From Cycas panzhihuaensis (lineage: Eukaryota; Cycadophyta): DNA of 64,000 nucleotides. Under the pieces are notes generated by a model. It made no database searches and had not been told where the DNA came from. It saw only the letters and a list, made by a program, of their open reading frames with translations. Each line of letters begins with the position of its first letter. The first letter of the stretch is position 1. Below are positions 46,961 through 57,807 of this stretch, piece by piece. The position numbers and the translations under genes were made by a program. The stretch lies in contig CM041465.1 in NCBI GenBank assembly GCA_023213395.1, positions 72,423,741-72,487,740 of the forward strand, read 5' to 3'.

Positions 46961-48285
46961 TTCCTTTCTCTTTTTTAATTTTCCATGGATTTTTAATTGT
47001 TTTATTCTAATTTCTTTTCATAAATGAATAGTCAAACTCTTATATATATAACTTATTATTTTGGTTTTTTTAAAAACAAAATTAATATATATTACAAAAA
47101 AAGTGACATGTACAACTTGAGTAGGCTCTTCTAAAAATATTTTGTACATATGAGGAGTGTTTCTCTCATATATATACCAAAGTGAAGAAAAGTGACTAAT
47201 ATAATAGTCCCCACATCCCTTATTGCTTATAAGGGAGGAAGCAAATGAAATAGGATGCTAAGTAGGCAAATAAATTTTCCATTAGAAGGAAGTTTTCTTT
47301 TAAGGAACTAAACACTATACAAAAATAATTGGCATTATTGCAAAAAGGGTGAATAACTACGTTATCTATATTTGTAGTAAGAAATGCACCTTTAGCAAAT
47401 TGACAATACCACAATTGCTTATCCTAAGAAGGTAAGGAGATATCCAAAATGTAATTTAATTGTTGAAGAGCTCTTCACAAAAGGTGTTCAAGGGTAAATT
47501 AAATATAAAAAGTGATAACTTTTACAAGAATTTTATATACAATTTCAAGTTGAGTGATTAGTTATTATCCTCAAATTGATAATGCATCCTTTAGTTGTTA
47601 TCCTCTAATTGACATGGGAATTGATATAATAATGTTCATGTTAGCTTGATCTCCTCGGCAATAAGAAAATATCACCTTTTTATAGATATAAAGAAAATCA
47701 TGGTTAATAATATCCTAAAAGGCTATGTAAAATTCATTTCTCAAGAAATATTCTCCTAAGGCTTTCTCCTTTGCCATCAGCCATAAATTTCCTTTAAGCT
47801 CCTCTTTAAAAAGAACTCTATCGAGTTAGTCCCTATCATGATAATTAACTTTAGAGGTGATAACTAGAGTACATTTAGCTAATGCATCTACTACTTCAAT
47901 TATCATTAGTGACAAAAAGAAGATTTATGTGAAATGTTCAACAAGCATATACATTAGCTTCTTCGGACTAGAAGTTGTACAACCATACTTAGTATGAACA
48001 AAAAATTATATGACATGCATTTTGCCTCCCCCTAAGAGCAAAAAAGAAAAAAATTGAATAAGTATCCCCATCTTTAAGCCAATATAGTTCAGTTGTAACC
48101 TTTGTGCCTTGAGCTTTTGTAGATTTGGTAGAAAACTCAAGATGAGTTAAAGAGAAAATCTTAGGAACCAAGAGGCATAGCACCATTTAGTAATATATAA
48201 TGCCAAAAGAAGTGATTTAAGATCATGGTGAAATATTTCTTAGAACTTTAGCATTTAGAGGTAATTACAAGCATCAATGAATTCT
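46961..48285. other. Unassigned A+T-rich DNA between kinase and gypsy-1
   Basis: Mostly featureless. It contains the minus-strand LINE fragment at 47989-48186, and possibly more of the same LINE at 47220-47900, where translations are not recognisable enough to assign. Confidence 0.4.
47989..48186 (-). pseudogene. Possible LINE ORF2 linker fragment
   Basis: The minus-strand frame reads YWLKDGDTYSIFFFFALRGR and continues QNACHI. This resembles the WLKEGDxNTKFFHxxxxxRRxxNxI segment between endonuclease and RT in plant L1 elements. It is short and isolated, hence low confidence. Confidence 0.45.
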
Positions 48286-48595
48286 TGGCAGAGCACTACT
48301 ACATAACTACCTCCTTAGTGGTATCTAACAAATGTACTTATGGAACCTAAAGGTTAGTGCGAGCTCTTAACATTTGTGCATATGCTATTTTCATTCACTA
48401 ATAGAATTTTAAGCAAGAGGTCTGCTTTCTCTATATAAGGCCTCATTAGATCTTAGTGGCCTCCATAATGTTATATTTAGTCTTTTATAATCATTCTCCA
48501 TTGGGCTTATAATTCTATAACCATCTCTTTATTATATTAAATTAATCCATCTTATTATTCTACCATATTTATGCCATGTTTTGTCTTGTACAAGT
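48286..48595 (+). repeat. 5' LTR of gypsy-1 (approximate)
   Basis: Aligned to 51364-51710 mainly across the TATA-containing core and the CTATTTACTATA/TCTTTATTATAT-type segment. Ends not exactly defined. Confidence 0.65.
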
Positions 48596-49700
48596 TAAAC
48601 ATGGGAAAACCAACTAAAAAATAGTTTAGTAGTGTTAGAGTTTGATCTAAGGGAAGCCATCAATAGTAGTAAGGGTGATAATAAGGGCATGATAACACCT
48701 TAACTTGTAAATTTCTTTTTGTATCTTTTAGTAGTAATTTCTTTCTTTCTATTTTAAATAGGTAATAACTTTCCTTTCCATTTTCTTATAACATTTAACT
48801 TTTTTTCTATAAATAATGGTCTAAGTAAAAACCCTATTTTGAGGGTTTTAAAACATCCATAGAATAATTATTATTTTTAGCTAAAGTTGCTTGGGGATAA
48901 CTTGGAACGTGAAGTGAGGTACTTTATTCATTAATATTAAGGTCTTAGATAGTGTTTGTATATGAAATTAAGCTTTTGCATACCCTTGGATATATAGGAG
49001 GGCCCTTATAGGATGTTTTGAAGCCTTAGAATAGGTAACCAATTGATCATTTATAACTTGTAGTGCATTGGTTAGTGATTAGTGTTAGGAAGATACTCTC
49101 CATAAATAACTCAAACCTGAAAAGTGTGGATATGGATATGATAATCCTCCATAGTTAGTGCCTTGAGATATTGAGTTGATTATTATTAATGAATAAGAAG
49201 TTTATTGTAGAGCCTATAAATTAGGCAATCTTTAAGTTAAGTATCTATCTAAATATTGGTTGTCTAAATTTTATTTTTGAGTTTATAATAATTGCTCAAA
49301 GCTACCATCTCTCTAAACTTGCATAAGGGACATCATCTTTTACTAAGTTAGTTTTAACCCATAGTTTTAGGATAAAATAATATTAGGCACCTTGTAGATC
49401 CCATGACTAAATTTTCATGTATAATCTCATCTCTATCATTTGTATAGAAACATGATAGTCCACTAAGTGAATATAAATGACTCTTCCCACTAACCCCTTT
49501 ATTATTTTCAAGCACAATTAAGGGTAGTCCCACAAACTTCATAGCATATTACCTCCTCCTAATAAATTAATTTCCCTCAATTAAATGTGTAAGCAATTAA
49601 CCAATAGCTTGGGATTTATAGTTCATCTTAATAACATAAAAGCTCAACTAATAACTCTCTATAATATATAACACCTTATCACTTAATACCAATATGTTTC
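48596..49700 (+). other. Gypsy-1 5' internal region without readable gag
   Basis: A+T-rich. No knuckle or protease motif was recognised on the plus strand. The minus-strand frame at 49354-49542 has no support. Confidence 0.4.
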
Positions 49701-49709
49701 TACTCCCCT

Positions 49710-50420
49710 TCTAGTTAGCCCCCCTCTAAATCATGGAATTAAGCACAACATTGACCTTAAAAATCCCCATGACTACATCTACTTTTAACCTTATTAGAAT
49801 ACCTACTTCTGAAAAAAAAGATTAAAATAGAGCTCCTTGACATGGGTGTAGTCCAAATTAGTAAATCCCATTTGCTAATCCCATTATCCTTGTTAAAAGA
49901 AGAAGGATATTTTTTATTGTATGTAAACTATGAGGAGCTAAATAAAATCACCATAAAAAATAAGTTCCCTACACCTCATATTAATGAGATGTTAGATAAA
50001 ATACACAGTATATCCATCTTCTTCAATCTTAAACTCCAATCTTAATATTGTTAAATCCTTATTTGTCTTAGTGATAACTACAAAACAACTTTTTGCACCT
50101 ACCATGGTTATTTTCAATTTCAAATAATGCCTCTAGCCTTTGTAATATCCCAACTGCCTTTTAAGCCCTTATGAATCAAAATTTTCCTTGAATCTTTATA
50201 AGTTTATTATTATTTTCTTTGATGATATTTATAGTTCCAACTTGTCCCAACACTTACATCATTTAGAAATTATCTTATAAATACTATGCAAATATTAATT
50301 GTATTCCAAACTCTTCAAATATAATTTGAATAAGCTCAATTATAGTGCTTTAGTTATATCATTTTGATAAAAGTTATTCATGTTGATACAAATAAGATAT
50401 TGATCATTACTTCATGGCCT
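49710..50420 (+). pseudogene. Gypsy-1 reverse transcriptase relic
   Basis: An open stretch (49842-50045) reads MGVVQISKSHLLIPLSLLK, YFLLYVNYEELNKITIKNKF and PHINEMLDKI. This is the gypsy RT layout of PVLLVKKxDGxWRxCxDYRxLNxxTIKxxxPxPxIDxLLD. It continues YKTTFCTYHGYFQFQIMPLAL and the catalytic FFDDI (50214-50232). Stops and frameshifts occur in between. Confidence 0.85.
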
Positions 50421-50629
50421 CACTCAACTTTATGCTTTCCTAGGGCTCATAATATTCTATAACTATTATTCCTCTATTAACTAACCTCCTTAAGTTAATA
50501 ATTAAAGGCTCACTAGCTCATGTTAGTAGGAGCTCTTCCATACTTCAAGCACTACCTTTAACATGAGCTTAGCTTATTATCTGCAAAATTGACAACTATT
50601 CTAAGGTATTAAATAAAACCCTGGAGACT

Positions 50630-51290
50630 TATATGCATTACATCATGTTTGAGAACCAAAATAAATGGACATCTTTATTAACTCCTATCAAACATTAGTA
50701 TAATTCTTGTCACCATTCTACCATGGACATGTTTTTATTTTTAACTCTTTATGGATACCCTCTACCATCCCACCATATATTAGACACTAATTTATAGATA
50801 ATTATCATGCAATAGAAACTCCAAGATATAGATCATATCCTTAACAACCTTAAGTAAAACTTGCCTACTACTTGAAACCACATGAAATAACTTATTAAAA
50901 ACCACTATTATGATCACTTCTTTTTCAGTTGGTGACTTAGTATTCCTTCACTTCCTTAAGTCCTTATCTCTTAAAAAATGTTAAAACCATAACTTGAATC
51001 CTTGCTCCTATAGCTCTTATAAGATCCTCCATTAAATTTAAGAACTTTCCCATGCTTCAAAACTTTGTCCCAACACCAAAATCTATAATGTATTCCATGC
51101 TTCCTATCTTAAGAAGCACTTTAGACCATCCATCACCCCTAAAAATCCTTCCCATCCTTAATAGAGAACAACTTCTTACTATTCCTCTTGGTTATACCCT
51201 AATTAGTTATCAATGCCACCTTTATAATAGAACCATTTCAAAATACCTTATGGAGTCAGTCAGCTGTGAACTCAAGGAAGTGACATAAGA
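50630..51290 (+). pseudogene. Gypsy-1 integrase C-terminal relic
   Basis: Fragments resemble the end of gypsy integrase: WYNSCHHSTMDMFLFLTLYG (as in WYNTxxHxSxxxTPFxxLYG, ~50695-50755), GDLVFLHFLKSLS (~50930-50970), and an open frame at 51052-51288 with KIYNVFHASYLKK-like sequence (family: VFHVSxLKK). A chromodomain may have followed but is not recognisable. Confidence 0.65.
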
Positions 51291-51363
51291 GTTAATTAAT
51301 TTTAATTGACAACATCTACATCTTTATAACTTTATAGATTTAACATCTTGAGGAGGTGGTGGG

Positions 51364-51710
51364 TGGGGGGACCTACTATATAGCTACCTCTATACTAGGA
51401 CCTAATTACTGCACATATGACTATAGGACTTGAATATTAGTATTAGCTATAAACATTTGTATAGAGGTCACTTTTATAAACCAATAGTATTTTAAGTGGG
51501 AGGCCTTTTTTCTCTATATAAAGCCTCATAAGATCTTAGTGATTTATTTTTGGCCAAGTCTATTGTAATCGATGCATTATTGTACTATATTTAGTATTTT
51601 GTAATTAGTCTTCATTAATCTTATAATTTTGTAACCGTCTATTTACTATAATAAAAATGATATGTCTTATTTCTTTACCATATCTATATCTTGTTGTATT
51701 TTCTTTCGCA
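51364..51710 (+). repeat. 3' LTR of gypsy-1 (approximate)
   Basis: Follows a G-rich tract and shares its core with 48286-48595. The right end near TCGCAAGCTAATTATGG is inferred from the alignment. Confidence 0.65.
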
Positions 51711-52575
51711 AGCTAATTATGGAGAAAACTAAGTAAAGGATGATTTAATCCCTCCCCTTAAAGAGGGACAACTTTTATTCATTGACTATTCTCTATACTA
51801 TTTTATTTTTATTTAATATTATTATTTAACATTTTATGTATCATTCCATATGGATATATTATTAAACCCTATTGGGTTTGTGATAAGTAGTATTATAGCC
51901 ATCCACTACTACCACCCTCTTAGGTATTTCTATGGAAAGTTGAAATCATGTAGAAACTTTAGATTAGAAGTTAGGGCATGTGAAACAATTATATAATTAA
52001 TTAGGAAAGTGTTAAGTAGTTAGGCATAATATAGGGCTCTTGTTCTATGGTTTTCAAGACTAAAAATAGTGCTAGAAACCTTGTTTCAACTAAGAAATGG
52101 CAATCTCTACTTCAATCAGAGAAGAGAAATAAACTAGCACTCATTGAAACTTTTGACAAATTGTGGCATTTTCTTAAGAATGTGCCCATTGACTATAATA
52201 TTTAGTGAAGATAAAAGATCCCTATAGGCATTTCAAACTTTCATATGAACATCTTTGAAATATCACAAGGTGGTTCAGGGTGAATAATATTTTTTTTTTT
52301 TAAGTAGTTAAGTTTATTTTTTCAACCCTTCATCTTTTTAGAAGTACCTAATTATAATTAATCTATAACATCTTCATATTGAAGTGTCAAGTAGTATTAT
52401 CTACTTCATTAGATGTTACATTTAGTTTCCATTGAAATAAATAATCACATAATATATTTTGGTGCCAAAACATATGATCATTAAATCTCTAAAATTAACT
52501 AGAGAAATTTTTTAGAGTTCTGTGAGATCAATATTATAATCCTAAACAATAATTTTTATTTTGAATAGGAAATAA
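51711..52575. other. Unassigned A+T-rich DNA left of copia-4
   Basis: No coding signal. Since copia-4 inserted at the TAGAG at its right edge, this DNA was originally contiguous with 59012 onwards. Part of it could therefore belong to the LTR of gypsy-2, but that could not be tested. Confidence 0.4.
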
Positions 52576-52580
52576 TAGAG

Positions 52581-52903
52581 TGTTGGGATGACCCCCTAAT
52601 GGCCTAAGGGTACGTGTGTCTAGGGCCCCCCAAAGCCACCTTTGGGGCTCCCTAGGGCACCTAAAGCCACCTATTATTGTCCTTAGTTGACATATCAGGT
52701 ATGTTTGTATTATTTTAATTTATTTTTTAATATTATTGGCTAACCTACAGGGGGGGTTGAGGCGCTTAGGTACCTCCCTAAAAATCTATTTAAAGGGTTT
52801 CCATTCACCCTAGGTATTTTTCAACAACACCTTTGATTAATTTAGAAATTTGTTAATCAACACACAACGGCATCCTGACCTGCTCTATACTCTTGCACCA
52901 ACA
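52581..52903 (+). repeat. 5' LTR of copia-4 (323 bp)
   Basis: A direct repeat of 58685-59006 with TG/CA ends, followed by TT and the primer site. Confidence 0.92.
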
Positions 52904-52905
52904 TT

Positions 52906-54060
52906 TGGTATCAGATTCATGTTTGTTTGATGGGATTAATGCTGGTTTGATTTATTTGATATATATTTCATTTGACTATAGTTCAACTTTGGTTTACTGA
53001 TTATATTTGATTAATTTTTTATATTGTTCACATAATATATTTACCATTAAAAATCAACAAAGGGTGACTTGCAGTCTTTCCAGTCCTATGCTTTAACCGT
53101 TGAGTGAAATTATCTGATATAACTGCTCATTGAACTCACAGCTGAGAAATTTACCTACTGGAAAAGATGTTTTATGATTTCATGCCTTGTGAAGGGAGAA
53201 ATCACTCGTTGAACTTCAATTCCCATTTTTTAGGCATTTTTTTATTCTACTTTATTCTTCCTTCACATAGCTCCATTTGTCACAAAATTTTACCAGTAGC
53301 TAGTCATCATAGATATCTAGCTCCCTCTGAAATTTTACAATGAACTGTCTCTCTGTTGGTAAGATCCAACCTCAGTTCCAGTTTCTCAATTGTTCATCAT
53401 TTTTGCATTATTTTTTTTTTAATATTTTTAAAATTTTTTGTAGAATTCAGTTATCTTTACCTAACGCCTTCTTGTAGATCTATCTTAGCTCAGACTTGAG
53501 AAAATTTGAAGTTATTTATCTTTATATGCATCTACATTCTCTCTGTTCTTTACCTTCTGTGTGTTTTTTTCTCACAACATAATACATTTTTTACATTGAT
53601 TCTCTGATTTAGTAATTGATCTTAATCTCCCACCTCTTTTTCAACTTTGAAAAGAAAAAAAAAAATCTTTTGAACCTTTAAAAATAAAGAATACTCCCCC
53701 TTTGAAAAATTAGATTTCTTTGTAAAGAAATAAGGATTTTTTCTTAAAAAAAAAACAGAAATAAAGATGAAAATAGATTCTAAATGAGAGTCAAGGATTT
53801 TTCCTTTTAGATTTGAAATAAAATAAGTGAATTTTCTAGATGACAACCAATCGAGTTCTTATAATTAAGTTGCTTAAAAATATATTGTTTTGGGAATGAA
53901 TGGGGGTCAAAAATCTTTTAATAATTATAAAAGGGTATAAATAAAATATTAGTCAAGCTCAAAAAGGGACTTTAAATAAGATTAAATTTGATAAAAGTGA
54001 AATAACTATGGCAAGAAATACCTGATTACTGAAATAAATAAGAAAATGGCTCCTTTTGCT
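52906..54060 (+). other. Copia-4 leader and unreadable gag region
   Basis: Between the primer site and the first protease-like sequence, no intact gag is visible. A short EIYLLEK-like or WKxRM-like context near 53140-53180 may be its start, but T-rich and A-rich runs (53400-53430, 53640-53760) disrupt it. Confidence 0.4.
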
Positions 54061-54084
54061 CTAGAGACCCAACTGAACTAAATA

Positions 54085-55270
54085 CATTGAGGATGTGTTA
54101 TATGTTCCATCATTAAGGAAGAACTTCCTATCAATGGGACAAATGATGGGTCAGGATTATAGAGTCATTTTTTACAATGGCGAGTGTGTTATCAAAGGCA
54201 AAAGATAAAATAAAGCAATTATTGTTAGAGGAAAAATGATAAAGGATAATCTATTTAAACTTGTCATCCCTCCATATTATGATTTGAAGATAACCATCAA
54301 ATTTGATAGTACCATATGGCATAAAAGATTTGGTCATTTAAACTATAATAGCTTGGCCTTAATTAAAAGGATAGAGATGGTTGATGGATTGTTTACTATA
54401 GAAGCAGATAAAGATGTTTGTGAAGGATGTTTACTTAGAAAACAACATAGGAAACCTTCTACAGATTTTACCTATAAAGAAAATAGTTCTCTTCAATTGG
54501 TTTGTACTAATATTTGTGGTCCCATGGACTATTCATCTCTCAAAGGAGCTAAGTACTTTATTACTTTCATTGATGATTATACAAGGAAAACATGGGTTTT
54601 CTTCATGAAATTCAAATCTAACACGTTTCAGCACTTTGTTGACTTCAAAGCCTATGTGGAGAGACAAAGTAGACATAAGATACTCTTCCTAAGATTAGAT
54701 AATGGGGTAGAATTTATTTCAAATCAATTTAATGCATATTGTGTTCATCATAAAATTAGGCATCAATTAACCAATCCCTACACCCCTCAATAAAATGGTG
54801 TAGCAGAAAGGAAAAATCGCACCATAGTTGAAATGGCAAGGTGCATGATGAAAGATAAAAGCCTTAGAAATCAATTTTGGGCTGAAGCAGTACATATTGT
54901 TATATATCTAATTAACAGAAGTACCACCAAAGAACTTTGATAGAAAACTCCCAAAGAAGCATGGACAGGATATAAACCTAACATCCATCACTTGAAAGTT
55001 TTTGGTTGCATAGTATATACTCACATTCCTAATTAAAAAAAATAAAATTGGATGATCATAGTACCAAATACATTTTTATTGGCTATAGTGATATGTCAAA
55101 GTCCTATAAACTTTATGATCCAAAGGCAAGAAAGGTCATTATGAGTAGAGATATTATTTTTAAAGTAAATGATTCCTATTATATTGATCATCATCAAGAA
55201 AAAGGAAAGAATATGACAATAAATCTCGATTCCAGTCCTAGGTCCACATATATACCACCTTGGTAACTCC
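54085..55270 (+). pseudogene. Copia-4 pre-integrase / integrase relic
   Basis: It starts with protease-end sequence (DVLYVPSLRKNFLSMGQM), then a 185-codon open frame (54236-54793) with the HHCC zinc region (WHKRFGHLN...CEGCLLRKQH) and the core: TNICGPM (catalytic Asp now Asn), YFITFIDDYTRKTWVFF and LRLDNGVEF (second Asp kept). After one TAA comes NGVAERKNRTIVEMAR (catalytic Glu kept), then LINRSTTKEL, HHLKVFGCIVYTHI and the open frame 55048-55266 (KYIFIGYSDMSKSYKLYDP). The active-site change and stops make it inactive. Confidence 0.87.
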
Positions 55271-55479
55271 ATAAAAGGACCATTGATGTTGAAAGTGAGG
55301 AGGGAACTTCTTCTCAAGCTCCACCACAAAATTTTTCCTAGGGAGGAAACCTCCTAATCTCCATGACGAATAGTTCCTAAATAGACCCAAAGATATCATC
55401 CTATGGATAACATATTAGACCATGATTACAACAGAAGATCAACTTGATCTCATAGGGTAAACTATGCCCTTATGACTCG

Positions 55480-56148
55480 TGTTATGGAGACACATGAGTC
55501 TCAAAAATTTAATGAGGCTAATTCTAATGTTACTTAGAAGACAACCATGAAGGAAGAATACGACTCTATTATAAAAAATGACACTTGGGAATTGGTTGAT
55601 TTACCTCCTAACAAAAAGCCTATTGGGACCAAGTGGATATACAAACAAAATTAAGATCTGATGGCTCTATTGACAAATATAAAGCTTACCTTATTACAAA
55701 GAGATACTCTTAAAATGAAGGAATTTACTATAATGAGACCTTTGCTCCAGTTGCTAGAATGGAAACAGTTGGGATGATTATTAATTTGGCTACTCAAATA
55801 AAATGGGATGTTCATCAAATGGACATCAAAAGTGCTTTCCTTAATGGTTACATCGAAGAAGACATCTATGTCTCCCAACCCCTTAGTTTTGAGGTCAGGG
55901 GGGAAGAAAACAAAGTGTATAAACATAAGAAAGCACTTTATGGACTCAAACAAGCACTTAGGGTGTGGTATGCCCGAATCAATAAATATTTCAAGGATCA
56001 AGGCTTCAAAAGAAATCAATTTGACCCAAATTTATACACCAAGATCAAAGGAAAATTAATCCTAATTATGGTTTTATATGTTGATGATCTTGTGTACATT
56101 GGAAATGATCCACAACTCTCACATCTTTTCAAAGAAGATATGTGTAGA
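55480..56148 (+). pseudogene. Copia-4 reverse transcriptase, N-terminal part
   Basis: The RT begins near KEEYDSIIKNDTWELVDLPP, continues through a GTKWIYK region, a short frameshift and YNETFAPVARMETVG, and then a 130-codon open frame. That frame carries WDVHQMDIKSAFLNGYIEED, YGLKQALRVWY and the intact catalytic LYVDDLVYIGND (56074-56109). It is cut exactly after KEDMCR by the composite insertion. The same sentence resumes as EFKITDLRLMHYFLGIEV at 57808, so the pre-insertion frame was open across the site. Confidence 0.9.
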
Positions 56149-56460
56149 TGAAGGAAGGATGGATCTAGGAGATAAATCACTCACATGGACATGATGACAA
56201 TGGAGAATAAAAAAGAAGATGAAATAAGATATGAAAGTAAGCTTAGAGATGAGAATGAATAATAACTCCCTAATTGAGATTTCACCTTTTATTATTGAGG
56301 GTGGGCATTAGGATTAGGATTTTCTCGCCTAATGACATGAACTTAAAATTACATCTAAATGCACATAAAGTACATTTCATTAAGAGACTAATGCTAATAA
56401 TATATCCTAAGGTCACATAATTAATCTACACAAATGACCTTGATATATTAACCTCTTTCA
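56149..56460 (-). repeat. 3' LTR of the minus-strand copia-2-family fragment (312 bp)
   Basis: On the minus strand it starts TGAAAGAGGTTAATATATC and ends ATCCATCCTTCCTTCA, matching 13056-13357 and 20237-20549 over their full length. It has retained both the TG and CA termini. Confidence 0.9.
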
Positions 56461-56949
56461 ATCTCCCCCTTAATGGTGGAAGGTCATTTTTAGAAAATCT
56501 ATTCTATGAGATCTTTATTTGAGCCGCATTATTACATTGAAATTCTAAATAACACTTTTGTGGGAAAACCCTCATGGGGAATAAAAGCTCACGAACTTTC
56601 TAAGATCTATAGCCCCTTTTATAAATCAAAATAGTTAAGGTGGATCTTTGATGTAGCCTGATAGCCAAGTAACTTAAATATATAGCTTAATCTGCTAAGT
56701 CTCCATATACTATTTGGTCATCCCCTATGCCATTTTGGGTTTTCATAGGTTCTAATTTTCCAAAATAGGTACAACCCTTATCCTTCCATGCCCACATGGG
56801 GTTTTCATAAAGAGGATAGAGTAGAGACTTACTCTTATTTTTTTGCACCAACAATGAGTTTTCACGAATAAAATAGAGTATGATGGTTATATTGCCATCT
56901 TCATTGATCAATCAAAGATGGAGGCCCTAAGGTCGAGCTACCTTTGGAA

Positions 56950-57240
56950 CTATTCAAACTTCACCTTTTGCAGCGATTTGGTGAAGATATTAGCCACTTG
57001 ATCTGCTGTGGGGCAGTAATCTAATTGAATTTTGCTGTCATGAACAAGTTCCCTAATCCTATGGACTTTCGTACTTATGTGTTTGGTACGATTATGAAAT
57101 ACAGGATTTTTCATCATGCAGATTATTGATTGATTATCCACATAAAGACTTGTAGGATTTGTTTGGGTGATATTCAATGTTTCCAATAATTTTCTCGGCC
57201 ATATCACCTCTTTACTAGTCTTAGAAGTAGCAATGTATTT
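56950..57240 (-). pseudogene. RNase H relic of the minus-strand copia fragment
   Basis: The minus-strand open frame (56950-57207) reads ETLNITQTNPTSLYVDNQ, then NPVFHNRTKHISTKVHRIRE and ADQVANIFTKSLQKVKFE. It is clearly homologous to 19520-19762 but better preserved, keeping the catalytic YVDNQ aspartate. The plus-strand frame at 57258-57485 is a shadow of the upstream part of the same coding region. Confidence 0.85.
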
Positions 57241-57493
57241 AGCTTTGGCATTCAGCTTTGGTAGTTAAATCTATAACTATCTTCTGTCATTTGGATCTCC
57301 ATGATATTGGTGCTGTTCCAAGAAATGTTACATACCTAAATGTAGATCTTCTTGTATCTTTATCTCTTACAAAGTCTGAGTCTGTCTATACAGAAAGCTT
57401 GAAGTCTGAATTAGGCTCATATAACAGACCATATTTGTTAGTCATCTTAAGGTATCTCAACACTCACACTGCTGCCTACCAATGATTCTACTT

Positions 57494-57571
57494 TGGACTA
57501 TGGCTGGTTCACTTGCCAATGAGTCCTCTTCCCAAATCACCCTAGGGCTTTTGGCGTAACGACAAGTCACA
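57494..57571 (+). repeat. Left 78-bp LTR of the TRIM-like element
   Basis: Same length and ends as 57725-57802. Immediately followed by AG and the primer site. Confidence 0.88.
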
Positions 57572-57724
57572 AGTGGTATCAGAGCCAAGGTTCAAGGTTT
57601 AAATTTTGTGCATATGCCGGACAAAGCCCCTTTCCCTGATAGGGTTCCCATGCACCCCCGAAGTAGGTGGAATTGTAACACAAGTGATACGTTCCATGGA
57701 GGCCTCCTCGTCGCATGGGAGTAT

Positions 57725-57802
57725 TGGACTATGGTTGGTTCACTTGCCGAGGAGTCCTCTTCCTAAATCACCCCAGGGCTTTTGGTGTAACGATAAGTCA
57801 CA
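57725..57802 (+). repeat. Right 78-bp LTR of the TRIM-like element
   Basis: Ends at the CA that also forms the right edge of the composite insertion, directly before GTAGA. Confidence 0.88.
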
Positions 57803-57807
57803 GTAGA

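Larger units (their letters stand above)
48286..51710 (+). mobile_element. Gypsy-1: decayed Ty3/gypsy retrotransposon
   Basis: Direct repeats at ~48286-48595 and ~51364-51710 share TTTCTCTATATAA(G/A)GCCTCAT...AGATCTTAGTG, a likely LTR promoter region. The interior on the plus strand contains gypsy RT, later integrase and a C-terminal LKK-type segment. A purine-rich tract (GAGGAGGTGGTGGG) precedes the 3' LTR. At ~2.8 kb of interior it is shorter than an intact gypsy, so gag and part of pol are missing or unreadable. End coordinates are approximate and no target duplication was established. Confidence 0.75.
56149..57493 (-). mobile_element. 3' half of a copia-2-family element (minus strand)
   Basis: Reading leftwards it contains RNase H coding sequence, a ~480-bp tail, a purine tract (TTAAGGGGGAGAT, minus strand, 56461-56473) and a 312-bp LTR (56149-56460) homologous to the copia-2 LTRs. 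Homology to copia-2 begins abruptly at AAGTAGAATCATTGG (57493, equivalent to ~19228). Everything upstream (5' LTR, gag, integrase, RT) is absent. Confidence 0.85.
56149..57802. mobile_element. Composite insertion: minus-strand copia fragment joined to a TRIM-like element
   Basis: GTAGA lies directly outside both ends (56144-56148 and 57803-57807), and removing the unit plus one GTAGA restores the copia-4 reading frame. The left end is the terminal TG (minus-strand CA) of a copia-2-family LTR. The right end is the terminal CA of a 78-bp repeat belonging to a different, miniature element in the opposite orientation. So the two ends come from unrelated LTR families, yet they share one target duplication. 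The unit either integrated already joined or was rearranged with exact preservation of its outer edge. Confidence 0.85.
57494..57802 (+). mobile_element. TRIM-like miniature LTR retrotransposon (309 bp)
   Basis: Two 78-bp direct repeats (57494-57571 and 57725-57802) start TGGACTATGG and end AAGTCACA. They differ at seven positions, almost all transitions. The first is followed after two bases by TGGTATCAGAGCCAAGG, the best initiator-Met primer site in the window, and the second is preceded by the purine-rich GCATGGGAGTAT. The 153-bp interior has no coding capacity. This matches the terminal-repeat retrotransposon in miniature (TRIM/SMART) type. It lacks its own target duplication: the left flank is TACTT and the right flank is the GTAGA of the composite. 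Confidence 0.8.

Noticed and set aside
46504-46978. 84- and 91-codon frames downstream of the kinase
   Set aside because: Hydrophobic, motif-free translations of T-rich 3' flank. Better explained as 3' UTR or intergenic sequence.
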